NCBI RefSeq assembly: GCF_002887735.1
Contig: NZ_PKQP01000003.1
Coordinates: forward strand, 310,001-374,000
DNA from: Stenotrophomonas bentonitica
GTDB taxonomy: Bacteria > Pseudomonadota > Gammaproteobacteria > Xanthomonadales > Xanthomonadaceae
Length of the DNA stretch: 64,000 bases
Direction of reading: 5' to 3'
Below are positions 21,042-29,990 of the stretch, piece after piece. Positions within the stretch are counted from its first letter, which is position 1. The number at the start of each line of letters is the position of its first letter. Position numbers and translations under genes: made by a program. The notes beneath the pieces were generated by a model that did no database searches, was not told the DNA's origin, and worked only from the letters and a program-made list of their open reading frames with translations.

Positions 21042-21938
21042 ATGCCTGCCGCGCTGCCGTCCCACGTGCTGGTGCTGGGCCTGGGCTATGGCGGGCGGCA
21101 TCTGGCCGCGCTGCTGCACTCGAACGGGGTGGCCTGCAGCGGCACCGTACGCGATCCCGCCAGTGCGCCGGCGGATGGGCTGCTCCGCCACCGTCTGGTT
21201 GCAGGCGAACCGATCAGCGCGGGCCTGCGCGAGGCGATCCGCACGGCCGAGGCCATCGTCTGCTCCGTGCCACCGGATGCAGACGGCGACCCGGCCTTGC
21301 GCCTGCTCATCGATGCGCTGGGCGACAGCCCTGCGCTGCGCTGGGTCGGCTATCTCTCCTCCACCGCGGTCTACGCCGACCGCGATGGCGGTTGGGTCAA
21401 CGAAACGTCTGCCGCCGATGCGACCGATGAGACCGCCCTGAAGCGCCTGCGCGCGGAACAGCAGTGGCAGGCATTCGCGCAGGCGCGTGGCATTGCCTCG
21501 GCAGTGTTCCGGCTGCCGGGCCTGTATGGGCGCGGGCGCAATGCGCTGGTGCAGTTGGCGCAGGGCAAGGCGAGGCAGGTGGTGCGGCCGGGGCTGGTAT
21601 TCAACCGGCTGCACGTGGCGGACCTGGCCAGCGGCGTGCAGGCTGCGATGCAGCGGCCTGCACGCGATGCGCTGCATCTGCTGAGCGATGACGAACCGGC
21701 GCCGCCACAGGACGTGGTGGCCTACGCCGCGGCGCTGAGTGGAATGCCGCTGCCCGTCGTGCAGGCGTGGGACGCACCCGAGGTGGCCGCCTCACTGCGC
21801 CGCTTCTACGCCAGCAACAAGCGCATCGACGGCCGCGCCACGCGCGCGGCATTGCAGTGGCAGCCACGCTTCACCACGTACCGCGAAGGACTGGACGATG
21901 CGTGGGCGCACGGCGACGGACGCCCTGCCCTGCGCTAG
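21042..21938 (+). CDS. NAD(P)-dependent epimerase/dehydratase-like (SDR, YeeZ-type) protein
   Basis: 298-residue extended short-chain dehydrogenase-like protein. The nucleotide-binding motif VLVLGLGYGGRHLA (about residues 9-22) resembles that of YeeZ-type proteins. The region VGYLSSTAVYADRDGGWVNE (about 100-120) contains Ser and Tyr, but the usual YxxxK is not clear, so catalysis as a classical SDR is uncertain. RLPGLYGRGRNAL (about 160-172) is typical of the family. It begins 5 bases after the PanE-type stop and is probably co-transcribed with it. Its TAG stop is provided by the head of a REP-like element. Confidence 0.8.
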   Translation: MPAALPSHVLVLGLGYGGRHLAALLHSNGVACSGTVRDPASAPADGLLRHRLVAGEPISAGLREAIRTAEAIVCSVPPDADGDPALRLLIDALGDSPALRWVGYLSSTAVYADRDGGWVNETSAADATDETALKRLRAEQQWQAFAQARGIASAVFRLPGLYGRGRNALVQLAQGKARQVVRPGLVFNRLHVADLASGVQAAMQRPARDALHLLSDDEPAPPQDVVAYAAALSGMPLPVVQAWDAPEVAASLRRFYASNKRIDGRATRAALQWQPRFTTYREGLDDAWAHGDGRPALR

Positions 21939-22014
21939 CCCACGACCGTCGGTCGTGGGTGCGGCGTACCCATGCGGGGTCCGACACGCGTACCGACCAA
22001 CGGTCGGTACCTAC
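21936..22014. repeat. SMAG/REP-like inverted pair at the SDR stop
   Basis: First hairpin: TAG, then CCCACGACC gtc GGTCGTGGG (21939-21959). Second hairpin: TACCGACC aac GGTCGGTA then CTAC (21991-22014). This is the same family as the pair at 3.2 kb. The TAG at its left end is also the SDR stop codon. It separates convergent genes. Confidence 0.75.
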
Positions 22015-22018
22015 CTTC

Positions 22019-22816
22019 TCAAGCCGCGTCAGGGAGCCGGAAGAACGTGCGCGTAGCCGCCGTCGCGTGGGCGGCCGTGATCTCCACGTCCTCCCCGCGG
22101 TCGCGCGCCAGCTCCTCGATGATGTGCGACAGGTACATCGGCTCGTTGCGACGGTCTTTCGGCAGGGGCTTGAGCGTGCGCGGCAGCAGGTAGGGCGCGT
22201 CGGTCTCGATCATCAGGCGGTCGGCCGGGATGTGCTTGACCAGCTCGCGCAGGTGGGCGCCACGGCGTTCATCGCACAACCAGCCGGTGATGCCGATGTA
22301 CCAGTCCTGGTCCAGGTAATCGAACAGTTCCTGGCGCTCGCCGGTGAAGCAGTGCACCACTGCCGGGCCGAGCTTGCCCTCGAAATTCTTCATCTGCGCC
22401 ATGAAATCGGCATGCGCGTCGCGCTGGTGCAGGAACAGCGGCTTGCCGTTTTCGGCGGCGAGCTGCAGCTGGCGCTCGAAGGCGCGGTGCTGCGCCGGGC
22501 GCGGCGAGAAATCGCGGAAGTAATCCAGCCCGCACTCACCTACCGCCACCACCTCGGCATGCGCGTGCAGCGCGCGCATTTCCGCGTCGCACTCGTCGGT
22601 GTATTCCACCGCATGGTGCGGATGCACGCCAGCGGTCGCATACAGGAACCCCGGGTGCTGGCGGGCCAGCGCCAGCGCCATCGGCGAATGCTCGCGGCTG
22701 GCCCCGGTGATCACCATCTGCACCACCCCGGCCTCGCGCGCACGCGCCAGCACGGCGTCGCGGTCGCGATCGAAAGAGTCATGGGTGAGGTTGGCGCCGA
22801 TATCGATCAGTTGCAT
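22019..22816 (-). CDS. tatD: TatD family 3'-5' DNase
   Basis: 265-residue metal-dependent nuclease of the TatD family. The N-terminus MQLIDIGANLTH is the E. coli TatD type (DIGxNLT), rather than the DxHxHL form of its paralogues YcfH and YjjV. Other metal/active-site motifs are visible: ECGLD (about 95-99), HQRDAH (about 134-139), VVHCFTG (about 155-161) and the terminal IETDAPYLLP (about 205-214). It hydrolyses DNA 3' ends and is linked to DNA repair and apoptosis-like DNA fragmentation in other organisms. It stands alone, divergent from hrpB. The ATG at 22816 is the only sensible start. Confidence 0.92.
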   Translation of the reverse strand: MQLIDIGANLTHDSFDRDRDAVLARAREAGVVQMVITGASREHSPMALALARQHPGFLYATAGVHPHHAVEYTDECDAEMRALHAHAEVVAVGECGLDYFRDFSPRPAQHRAFERQLQLAAENGKPLFLHQRDAHADFMAQMKNFEGKLGPAVVHCFTGERQELFDYLDQDWYIGITGWLCDERRGAHLRELVKHIPADRLMIETDAPYLLPRTLKPLPKDRRNEPMYLSHIIEELARDRGEDVEITAAHATAATRTFFRLPDAA

Positions 22817-22919
22817 GTGGGGCTACAGGACGGGTGAACCCGGGCATTCTACCGTGCTCCCCGCGATGCCCCGGCGCGCGCGTCTCGCCGCCCCCGCCTG
22901 GGCCCCGTATCCTTGCCGC

Positions 22920-25439
22920 ATGACCACCCCGATGTTCCCGATTTCCACACTGCTACCGCAGATCCTGACCACGCTGGAGCACGGCACCCGGCTGGTGCTG
23001 GAAGCACCGCCCGGCGCCGGCAAGACCACCCAGGTGCCGCTGGCGCTGCTGGATGCACCGTGGCTGGAAGGCCGGAAGATCATCATGCTGGAGCCGCGTC
23101 GCGTGGCCGCGCGCAGCGCCGCGCAGTTCATGGCGCGGCAACGCGGCGAAGACGTCGGGGACACCGTCGGCTATCGCATCCGTTTCGAAAACAGGATCTC
23201 CGCGCGGACCCGGATCGAGGTGGTGACCGAAGGCATCCTGACCCGGATGCTGCAGGACGACCCGCTGCTGGAGGGCGTGGGGGCGCTGCTGTTCGATGAA
23301 TTCCACGAGCGGCATCTGGCCGCCGATCTCGGCCTGGCACTGGCACTGGATGTGCAGTCGCAGCTGCGCGAGGACCTGCGCATCGTGGTGATGTCGGCCA
23401 CGCTGGATGGCGAGCGGCTGGCGCAGTTCCTCGATGCGCCGCGCCTGAGCAGCGAAGGCCGCAGCTTCCCGGTGACGGTCGCGCATTTTCCCGCACGTCG
23501 CGACGAGGCGCTGGAGCCGCAGGCACGGCGCGCGGTGGAGCAGGCCCTGGCCGAGCATCCGGGTGATGTGCTGGTGTTCCTGCCCGGGCAGCGCGAAATC
23601 GCACGCGTGCAGACAGCGCTGCAATCCGTGCTGGATCCGGCCGTGCTGGATCCGGCCGTGCAGGTGCTGCCGCTGCACGGCGAGCTGCCGGTGGACCAGC
23701 AATCGCAGGTCCTGCAGCCTGACCCGGGCGGTCGCCGCCGGGTCGTACTGGCGACCAACGTGGCCGAATCCTCGGTGACCCTGCCCGGCGTGCGCGTGGT
23801 GATTGATGCCGGTCTCGCACGCGAGCCGCGCTACGACCCCAACAGCGGCTTTGCGCGCCTGGATGTGGTGAACATCGCGCAGGCCTCGGCGGACCAGCGT
23901 GCCGGCCGCGCAGGCCGTGTGGCCGAGGGCTGGGCGTGGCGGTTGTGGCCGCAGTCGCAGCGGTTGGAGGCACAGCGCCGGCCCGAGATCGCGCAGGTGG
24001 AACTGGCCTCGCTGGCACTGGAACTGGCCGCCTGGGGCAGCGACGACCTGCGCTTCGTGGATACACCGCCGGCCGGTGCCCTGGCCGCCGCCCGTGAACT
24101 GCTGCAGCGCCTGGGCGCGCTCAGCGACAGTGGCACGCTGACCCCGCTGGGCCGGCGCATGCTGACCCTCGGTACGCATCCACGGCTGGCGGCGATGCTG
24201 ATGGCGGCAGGTGCCGGTGTGGAACAGGCCCTGGCCTGCGATCTGGCCGCGCTGGTGGAAGCGCGCGATCCGCTGCGGCAAGGGGGTGATGCACTCGCCG
24301 CGCGGTGGCGTGCGCTGGCGGCGTTCCGCCAGGGGCGCGTGCCACCCGATGCCAACCGCGGCGGGCTGGCGACCATCGATGCCGCCAGCAAACAATGGCG
24401 GCGACGCCTGCGCTGTGATGCCGCGCCTCCTTCCTCAGTCGAAGCGCATCAACTCGGTGACCTGCTCGCCCATGCATTTCCGGACCGGATCGCTGCCCGC
24501 CATCCGACCGATCCGCTACGCTATCTGCTGGCCAATGGCCGCAGCGCGCGCCTGTTCGATCCCAGCGATCTGCGTGGCGAACCGTGGCTGGTCGCGGTGG
24601 AGCTGCGCTACGAAGCACGCGACGCGTTGCTGCTGCGCGCCGCGCCGGTGGACGAGAACCGCCTGCGCCGTGATTTCGCCGATCGCTTCAAACAGGAAGA
24701 CGTGGTTCGCTGGGATGCTGAGAAGCGTGCGCTGGTCGCGCGACGCGAGACTCGATTCGACCGCATCGTGCTGGACAGCCGCTCGGCCGGTCGCGTGGAT
24801 CCTGCGCACGCCGCGCAGGCGCTGACCGATGCGGTTGCCGAGCTGGGGCTGGACGCATTGCCGTGGACCGAAGGGCTGCGCCAGTGGCAGGCCCGTGCAC
24901 TGGCGGTGCGCGCATGGATGCCGGCGCTGGAACTGCCGGATGTCTCCGACGCAGCGCTGTTGGCGACGCTGCCGACCTGGCTGACCCCCGCATTCAACGG
25001 CAGGACCCGCCTGGACGCGCTCGACGAATCCAGCTTGGGTGAAGCGCTGAAGTCACCGCTGCCGTGGGCGCAACGCCAGCTGATCGATCGCCATGCCCCG
25101 GTCCGCATCACCGTGCCTTCGGGGATGGAGCGCCCGATCCACTACACGCTCGATGCCGATGGCGTCACGCCGCAGGCGCCGGTGCTGGCGGTCAAGCTGC
25201 AGGAACTGTTCGGCCTGAGCGACACCCCGCGCATCGCCGATGGCCGCATCCCGCTGACGCTGCATCTGCTCTCCCCGGGCGGCCGCCCGCTGCAGGTCAC
25301 CCAGGACCTGCGCAATTTCTGGGCGAACACCTACGCCGAGGTGAAGAAGGAAATGAAGGGGCGGTATCCCCGGCATCCGTGGCCGGACGATCCGTGGACG
25401 GCGAACGCAACACACCGCGCCAAGCCGCGCGGCACGTGA
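22920..25439 (+). CDS. hrpB: ATP-dependent helicase HrpB (DEAH family)
   Basis: 839-residue DExH/D-box protein. Motif I is APPGAGKTTQVPLAL (about residues 32-46), motif II is DEFHERHLAADLG, motif III is VMSATLDG, and the C-terminal helicase motifs include VLATNVAESSVTLPGV and QRAGRAGRVAEGW. The HrpB-specific C-terminal part ends QDLRNFWANTYAEVKKEMKGRYPRHPWPDDPW, the family hallmark. ATG 22920 is used because the 107 codons of in-frame upstream sequence overlap tatD antisense and have no homology character. The RNA substrate is unknown. An in-frame 15-bp tandem duplication (VLDPA twice) occurs at 23628-23657. Confidence 0.94.
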   Translation: MTTPMFPISTLLPQILTTLEHGTRLVLEAPPGAGKTTQVPLALLDAPWLEGRKIIMLEPRRVAARSAAQFMARQRGEDVGDTVGYRIRFENRISARTRIEVVTEGILTRMLQDDPLLEGVGALLFDEFHERHLAADLGLALALDVQSQLREDLRIVVMSATLDGERLAQFLDAPRLSSEGRSFPVTVAHFPARRDEALEPQARRAVEQALAEHPGDVLVFLPGQREIARVQTALQSVLDPAVLDPAVQVLPLHGELPVDQQSQVLQPDPGGRRRVVLATNVAESSVTLPGVRVVIDAGLAREPRYDPNSGFARLDVVNIAQASADQRAGRAGRVAEGWAWRLWPQSQRLEAQRRPEIAQVELASLALELAAWGSDDLRFVDTPPAGALAAARELLQRLGALSDSGTLTPLGRRMLTLGTHPRLAAMLMAAGAGVEQALACDLAALVEARDPLRQGGDALAARWRALAAFRQGRVPPDANRGGLATIDAASKQWRRRLRCDAAPPSSVEAHQLGDLLAHAFPDRIAARHPTDPLRYLLANGRSARLFDPSDLRGEPWLVAVELRYEARDALLLRAAPVDENRLRRDFADRFKQEDVVRWDAEKRALVARRETRFDRIVLDSRSAGRVDPAHAAQALTDAVAELGLDALPWTEGLRQWQARALAVRAWMPALELPDVSDAALLATLPTWLTPAFNGRTRLDALDESSLGEALKSPLPWAQRQLIDRHAPVRITVPSGMERPIHYTLDADGVTPQAPVLAVKLQELFGLSDTPRIADGRIPLTLHLLSPGGRPLQVTQDLRNFWANTYAEVKKEMKGRYPRHPWPDDPWTANATHRAKPRGT
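23628..23657 (+). repeat. 15-bp perfect tandem duplication inside hrpB
   Basis: GTGCTGGATCCGGCC occurs twice in direct succession, encoding VLDPA-VLDPA in the loop before the second RecA domain. It keeps frame. It looks like a slippage duplication and may vary between strains. Confidence 0.8.
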
Positions 25440-25621
25440 GCGGGCCGCCCATTCCTCACCCGATGCGCGCATTCATGGCTGTCACCTGACCATCGCCCGG
25501 CACGTGGCGCGCGCAGCGCGGGGAACCGGCTACAGTCGTGATCCGGCCGTAGCAAATGGATAACACGCCCTACACGGCCACCGCGCGACACTGGATCAGA
25601 ACCTTTAGGCAAGGACCCCCC

Positions 25622-26011
25622 ATGAGCAGATTGACTGTGATTACCGACCGCGCCCTCGAGCGTGCCCTGGACATTGCCAGCAGCGCTGGTGACGGCCTCA
25701 AGCATGCCGGCAGCAACCTGCGTCACTTCGGGCCGCAGGCGACCGACTGGATCAAGACCGGTGCCGCACTCGGCGCGGTCAAGACCGGCAGCAAGGTCGC
25801 CGCCAAGGTGGTGCGCCGCAATCCGGCCGTGACCATCGCCGCCGCCGCTGTCGGCGTGGGCCTGCTGGGCTATGCGCTGTACCGCAAGCAGCAGAAGAAG
25901 AAGCTCGCCAACGGTGGGGTGGTGAACGGCCAGGCGCAGCGCATCAGCGCCCGCAACCGCCGCAACGACACCGTGGTGGACGAAACCAGCGATATCGGCA
26001 GCGACGCCTGA
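25622..26011 (+). CDS. Hypothetical protein with one membrane/hydrophobic segment
   Basis: 129-residue protein. Residues 1-60 are amphipathic and helical (RLTVITDRALERALDIASSAGDGLKHAG...), residues 75-92 (AVTIAAAAVGVGLLGYALY) form a hydrophobic segment, followed by a strongly basic stretch (RKQQKKKLANGG) and a polar tail. This resembles small single-pass membrane proteins with a cytoplasmic basic anchor, related to YtxH-like helical proteins only in general appearance. It has a good ribosome-binding site (GGCAAGGACCCCCC) and a strong terminator shared with rluE. A -10-like TACAGT lies about 90 bases upstream. Function not recognised. Confidence 0.6.
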   Translation: MSRLTVITDRALERALDIASSAGDGLKHAGSNLRHFGPQATDWIKTGAALGAVKTGSKVAAKVVRRNPAVTIAAAAVGVGLLGYALYRKQQKKKLANGGVVNGQAQRISARNRRNDTVVDETSDIGSDA

Positions 26012-26040
26012 TCCGCTGACGCGTTACCGCACGTGCATCG

Positions 26041-26070
26041 AAACCGCCGGTCTCTGCCGGCGGTTTTTTA
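26041..26070. terminator. Bidirectional intrinsic terminator
   Basis: 10-bp stem AAACCGCCGG / CCGGCGGTTT with loop TCTCTG, flanked by A-run and T-run on the two sides. It serves the hypothetical gene (plus) and rluE (minus), which converge here. Confidence 0.93.
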
Positions 26071-26640
26071 TTATCCGATCTGCCGCCATTGGCCGGGTTG
26101 CAGATCGCCGATCGCATGCGCGCCCATCGAGATACGCACCAGGCGCAACGTGGGCAGGCCGACCGCCGCGGTCATGCGTCGCACCTGCCGGTTGCGGCCC
26201 TCGCGCAGCGTGATCGCCAGCCACGCATCGGGCACCGTCTTGCGGAAGCGCACCGGCGGCGTGCGCGGCCACAGTTCGGGTGGCGGCTCCAAGCGCTCGA
26301 CACCGGCCGGCAATGTGGGGCCATCGTTGAGCAGCACGCCACGGCGCAGCGCTTGGAGCTGCGCATCGGTCACTGTGCCTTCCACCTGCACCCAATAGGT
26401 CTTGTCCGCCTTGTGCCGCGGATCGGTCAACTGGTGGGCCAGGCCGCCATCGTCGGTGAGCAGCAACAGGCCTTCGCTGTCGTAATCCAACCGCCCGGCG
26501 GCATACACCGCCGGTGGCAGACCGAAGCCGGCCAGCGTCGCGCGCGGGGGCTGGCTGCGGTCGGTGAACTGGCACAGCACGTTGAACGGTTTGTTGAAGG
26601 CGATCAGCATCGGGGCAACAGCGGCAGTGGGATGGCCCAT
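26071..26640 (-). CDS. rluE: 23S rRNA pseudouridine synthase, RluE-type
   Basis: 189-residue pseudouridine synthase of the RsuA/RluB/E/F family without the N-terminal S4 domain, as in RluE, which modifies U2457 of 23S rRNA in E. coli. The catalytic motif is [19 protein letters not shown], with the active Asp in GRLD. Motifs near [11 protein letters not shown] at the N-terminus and GRNRQVRRM near residue 150 are typical. I use ATG 26640, which is preceded by GGGGATGGGACA; an ATG at 26610 gives the shorter, more conserved start (MLIAFNKPF) and remains possible. Confidence in the family is high; the exact target site is inferred. Confidence 0.88.
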   Translation of the reverse strand: MGHPTAAVAPMLIAFNKPFNVLCQFTDRSQPPRATLAGFGLPPAVYAAGRLDYDSEGLLLLTDDGGLAHQLTDPRHKADKTYWVQVEGTVTDAQLQALRRGVLLNDGPTLPAGVERLEPPPELWPRTPPVRFRKTVPDAWLAITLREGRNRQVRRMTAAVGLPTLRLVRISMGAHAIGDLQPGQWRQIG

Positions 26641-26679
26641 TGTCCCATCCCCATGCCGTCGCCGCGATCCGCGCGAACG

Positions 26680-26940
26680 TCAGCCGATGATCTTCATTTT
26701 GAGCAGGAAGTAGACCAGCACCAGCACCACGCCGCAGACAGTGGCGACGCGGGCTTGCCGTGCCCGGGACCCGGTGGCGGGCGCATTGAACGCGCGACGC
26801 CCGTCCAGGGCTGCACCGGCGAGCAGGAGCCCGAAACCGGCGGCCCCCATCAGGTCATAGCCGTTGCGGCCATAGAACACGAAATCAACGATCTTGATCA
26901 GCGTGACCACCGCCAACGCGATCAACAGCAGCTTCTTCAA
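26680..26940 (-). CDS. Small two-pass membrane protein
   Basis: 86-residue protein with hydrophobic segments at about residues 3-23 and 63-83, plus a weaker one at 30-46, and a basic stretch between (GSRARQAR). It starts at TTG 26940 (MKKLLLIAL when initiated), preceded by AGAGGAAAGCACGT, a good ribosome-binding site. No ATG lies close by in frame. The family is not recognised. It lies between rluE and the exported methyltransferase-like gene, all on the minus strand with short gaps, so they may be co-transcribed. Confidence 0.55.
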   Translation of the reverse strand: MKKLLLIALAVVTLIKIVDFVFYGRNGYDLMGAAGFGLLLAGAALDGRRAFNAPATGSRARQARVATVCGVVLVLVYFLLKMKIIG

Positions 26941-26996
26941 ACGTGCTTTCCTCTACCTTCCCTGGAACGCGCGGGCCATAGCCCGCGCGCGATGTG

Positions 26997-27857
26997 TTAC
27001 TTGCCCGGCTTCACGAAGCGCAGCGTCATGCGGTCGCTTTCGCCGATCGCCTGGTACTTGGCCTCATCGGCCGCGTCATGCTGGTTGGTCGGCGGCAGCG
27101 TCCACACGCCGTTCGGATAATCCTTGGTGTCGCGCGGGTTGGTGTTGATCTCGCTGCTGCCGGCCAGTTCGAAACCGGCGGCCTTGGCCATCGCGATCAC
27201 CTGCTGCTGGCCCACGTAACCGGTCTTGTCGTCTGCCGGTACATCGGCCTTGGCACGGTGTTCCACCACGCCGAGCACGCCGCCCGGCTTGAGCACCGAG
27301 AAGAAGCCCTTGAACATGCCTTCGGCCTGGCCGCTGCTGCGCCAGTTATGCACGTTGCGGAAGGTCAGCACCACGTCCGCCGAGTTGGCCGGGCCGAACA
27401 CCGGAGCCTTCGGGTCGTAAGCCACCACACGGCTTTTGCCGAACACGGCAGCGTTGCCGGCAAATTTCTTGTCCAGCCCATCGCGGCTGCGCTGCTGGTA
27501 GTCGCGGCCACGTCCCTCCGCCACGGCCATCGGGTCGACCACGGCGGCCACGTACTGGCCCTTGTCGTGCAGCAGCGGCGCCAGGATTTCCGAATACCAG
27601 CCGCTGCCCGGAGTGACTTCGATGACGGTCTGGCCCGGCGCGACACCGAAGAACGACAGCGTCTGCGCCGGATGGCGGTAGGCATCGCGTTTGACGTTGG
27701 CCGGATCGCGGCGATTGTCCTGCACGGCCTTCTGCACGGCCGGGGTGATCGCGACCTGCGCGTTCGGGCCGGCGGGCTTGATCGCCATCGCGGGCGCGGT
27801 AAGCATCAGGGTGGAGACAGTGAACAGGCAGGCACAGGTCAACGAACGGGCTTTCAT
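26997..27857 (-). CDS. Exported class I SAM-methyltransferase-like protein
   Basis: 286-residue protein with an N-terminal signal peptide (MKARSLTCACLFTVSTLMLTAPAMA), which is unusual for a methyltransferase fold. The SAM-binding motif is VIEVTPGSGWYSEILAPLL (about residues 85-103), followed by acidic motif II AAVVDP and a later VLTFRNVHNWRSSG (about 165-178). This is the 'methyltransferase with signal peptide' family common in Proteobacteria, sometimes named for YccE-like or DUF-type homologues. SAM is not expected in the periplasm, so either the signal is not cleaved or the fold has another role. ATG 27857 begins the signal. Confidence 0.8.
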   Translation of the reverse strand: MKARSLTCACLFTVSTLMLTAPAMAIKPAGPNAQVAITPAVQKAVQDNRRDPANVKRDAYRHPAQTLSFFGVAPGQTVIEVTPGSGWYSEILAPLLHDKGQYVAAVVDPMAVAEGRGRDYQQRSRDGLDKKFAGNAAVFGKSRVVAYDPKAPVFGPANSADVVLTFRNVHNWRSSGQAEGMFKGFFSVLKPGGVLGVVEHRAKADVPADDKTGYVGQQQVIAMAKAAGFELAGSSEINTNPRDTKDYPNGVWTLPPTNQHDAADEAKYQAIGESDRMTLRFVKPGK

Positions 27858-28031
27858 CGGCGGGGCTTCCAGTAACGGGATGCGGCGAGACTAGCAGCCA
27901 AGCGTGCACAGGTGTTCACAAAGCGTTAGTGCGACGCAGCAATCCAGAACACTGTTTTGTGCCTGCTGCCGCAACGCTGTCACCCCCCCGGCCGTATCCT
28001 GTGGAAACGATTCCCAGGGAGAACATCACCC

Positions 28032-28988
28032 ATGACTGCTACGCGCGAACTCGGTCGTTCCGGCCTCCATGTCGCCCCCATCGCCTTCGGCGGCAATGTC
28101 TTCGGCTGGAGTGCGGACGAGAAGACCTCCTTCGCCCTCGATGCCTTCGTCGAGGCCGGCTTCAACCTGGTCGATACTGCCGATGTCTATTCGGCATGGG
28201 TGCCCGGTAACCAGGGGGGCGAGTCGGAAACCATTCTGGGCCGCTGGTTCAAGCACAGCGGCAAGCGTGACAAGGTGGTGCTGGCGACCAAGGTGGCCAA
28301 GTGGTCCGAACACCCGGGCCTGTCGGCCGACAACATCACCGCCGCCGTGGAGGATTCGCTGCGCCGCCTGCAGACCGACGTGATCGATCTGTACCAGGCG
28401 CACGAAGATGATGAATCCACCCCGCTGGAATCCACGCTGGCCGCCTTCGGTCGCCTGATCGAACAGGGCAAGGTGCGCGCGATCGGTGCCTCCAACTACA
28501 GCGCCGAGCGCCTGCGCGATGCCTTGAGGGTCTCGGCCGACTACAAACTGCCGCGCTATGAAACGCTGCAGCCGGAGTACAACCTGTACGACCGCGCCGG
28601 TTACGAAGCCGGGCTGGAAGCGGTAGTGCGCGAAGCGCAGCTCGGCGTGATCAGCTACTACTCGCTGGCCAGCGGCTTCCTCAGCGGCAAGTACCGCAGT
28701 GCCGCCGATGCGGGCAAGAGCAGCGCGCGCGGCCAGAGCGTGGTGGACAAGTACGTCAATCCGCGTGGCCTGCGCATCCTGGGCGCACTGGACGACATCG
28801 CCAGCACGCATGGCGTGAGCCCGTCGCAGATCGCGATCGCGTGGTTGATCGCCCGTCCAGGCATCACCGCGCCGATCGTCAGCGCCACCAGTGTCGAGCA
28901 GTTGCACGATGTGCTGGCCGCCGCGAAGGTCGCGCTGTCGGCGCAGGATGTGCAGCAGCTGGATGCGGCGAGCGCCGAACAGGCCTGA
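28032..28988 (+). CDS. Aldo/keto reductase (YajO/YghZ-like)
   Basis: 318-residue NADPH-dependent aldo/keto reductase. The catalytic tetrad is visible: Asp and Tyr in LVDTADVYSAWV (about residues 50-61), Lys in VVLATKVAKW (about 85), and His in DLYQAHEDDE (about 125). The C-terminal NADP-binding SATSVEQLHDVLAA (about 280-293) is conserved. Nearby loops with extra residues match AKRs of the AKR11/AKR12 kind. The ATG at 28032 follows CAGGGAGAACATCACCC. It is divergent from the exported methyltransferase-like gene (174 bases between). Confidence 0.88.
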   Translation: MTATRELGRSGLHVAPIAFGGNVFGWSADEKTSFALDAFVEAGFNLVDTADVYSAWVPGNQGGESETILGRWFKHSGKRDKVVLATKVAKWSEHPGLSADNITAAVEDSLRRLQTDVIDLYQAHEDDESTPLESTLAAFGRLIEQGKVRAIGASNYSAERLRDALRVSADYKLPRYETLQPEYNLYDRAGYEAGLEAVVREAQLGVISYYSLASGFLSGKYRSAADAGKSSARGQSVVDKYVNPRGLRILGALDDIASTHGVSPSQIAIAWLIARPGITAPIVSATSVEQLHDVLAAAKVALSAQDVQQLDAASAEQA

Positions 28989-29081
28989 GCCCACCGCCAT
29001 GTATGACGGACAGCCGCCGCAGGGCGGCTGTTTCCGTGTGGGGTGGGCGCTCGGTTTCCGGCCCGGCCGAGCGCCCTCGCC

Positions 29082-29990
29082 TTATCGGCTGGCCCGGCTG
29101 TCTTCGGCGACCAGCGCGTGGTGCAGGCTGACGCCGGCGCGCACGCCTTCGGCACTGGCCAGGCTGATGTTGCCGACCAGCGTTGCATCGCCTGCGGCGT
29201 AGATGCCGGGCACGCTGGTCTGCTTGCCCGGGTCGACCTGGACCAGCACGCCGATCGGGCTGTTCTCCAGGACGCAGCCCAGCTGTTCCACCAGGGGTGT
29301 CGCCATGTGCTGGCGCGCGGTGACGAACAGCGCGCGCAGTTCAACCCGGCGGCCATCGGCGAGCACGGCAGCGCTCAGCGCCGGTGCCTCGCCTTCGAGA
29401 CCGATCACGGCCTCGTGCTCGATGCTGACCCCGCGGTGCTGCAGGGCAGCGCGTTCTTCCGGTGCCAGTGTCATGCCGTGCGCGAACAGGGTGACGTTGC
29501 CCCAGTCCGCGAGCAACGCGGCCATCGTGGCGGATTTCTCATGCCCGCCCAGCAGGCCGATCGCGCCGCCGCCGATTTCATAGCCATGGCAGTACGGGCA
29601 GTGCACCACGCTGTGGCCCCAGCGCTCGGCCAGGCCGGGCAGTTCGGGCAGTTCATCGGCGATGCCGGTGGCCAGCAGCAGCTTGCGCGTGGCCCAGGTG
29701 TCACCGTTGGCGGTGCCGACCACGAAGCCATCCACGGTCGGCTGGGCCGTGCTGACCGTATCGTTGACCCAGCGCACCGTCGGGTAGTCCAACAGCTGCG
29801 CCTTGGCGTTGCGCAGCAGCTCGGCGCCGGCGATGCCGTCCTGGCCGAGCACCCCGTGCGAATGCGCGGCGAAGCGGTTGCGCGGCAGGCCGCTGTCGAT
29901 CACCAGGATCTCGCGGCGCGCACGCGCCAGGATCAGGGCCGCGGACAGGCCGGCGAAACTGCCGCCGACGACAATCGCATCAAACCTCAT
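29082..29990 (-). CDS. NAD(P)/FAD-dependent oxidoreductase, thioredoxin-reductase-like
   Basis: 302-residue flavoprotein in the thioredoxin-reductase fold. The FAD-binding motif is VVGGSFAGLSAALILAR (about residues 6-22), the redox-like motif is CPYC in VVHCPYCHGYE (about 130-140), the second Rossmann motif is LLGGHEKSATMAALL, and the C-terminal FAD motif is GIYAAGDAT. Unlike classical TrxB (CATC), the motif is CPYC, as in small flavoproteins paired with Rrf2 regulators in many genomes. It overlaps the rrf2-type gene by 11 bases and is most likely co-expressed with it. The physiological substrate is unknown. Confidence 0.85.
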   Translation of the reverse strand: MRFDAIVVGGSFAGLSAALILARARREILVIDSGLPRNRFAAHSHGVLGQDGIAGAELLRNAKAQLLDYPTVRWVNDTVSTAQPTVDGFVVGTANGDTWATRKLLLATGIADELPELPGLAERWGHSVVHCPYCHGYEIGGGAIGLLGGHEKSATMAALLADWGNVTLFAHGMTLAPEERAALQHRGVSIEHEAVIGLEGEAPALSAAVLADGRRVELRALFVTARQHMATPLVEQLGCVLENSPIGVLVQVDPGKQTSVPGIYAAGDATLVGNISLASAEGVRAGVSLHHALVAEDSRASR

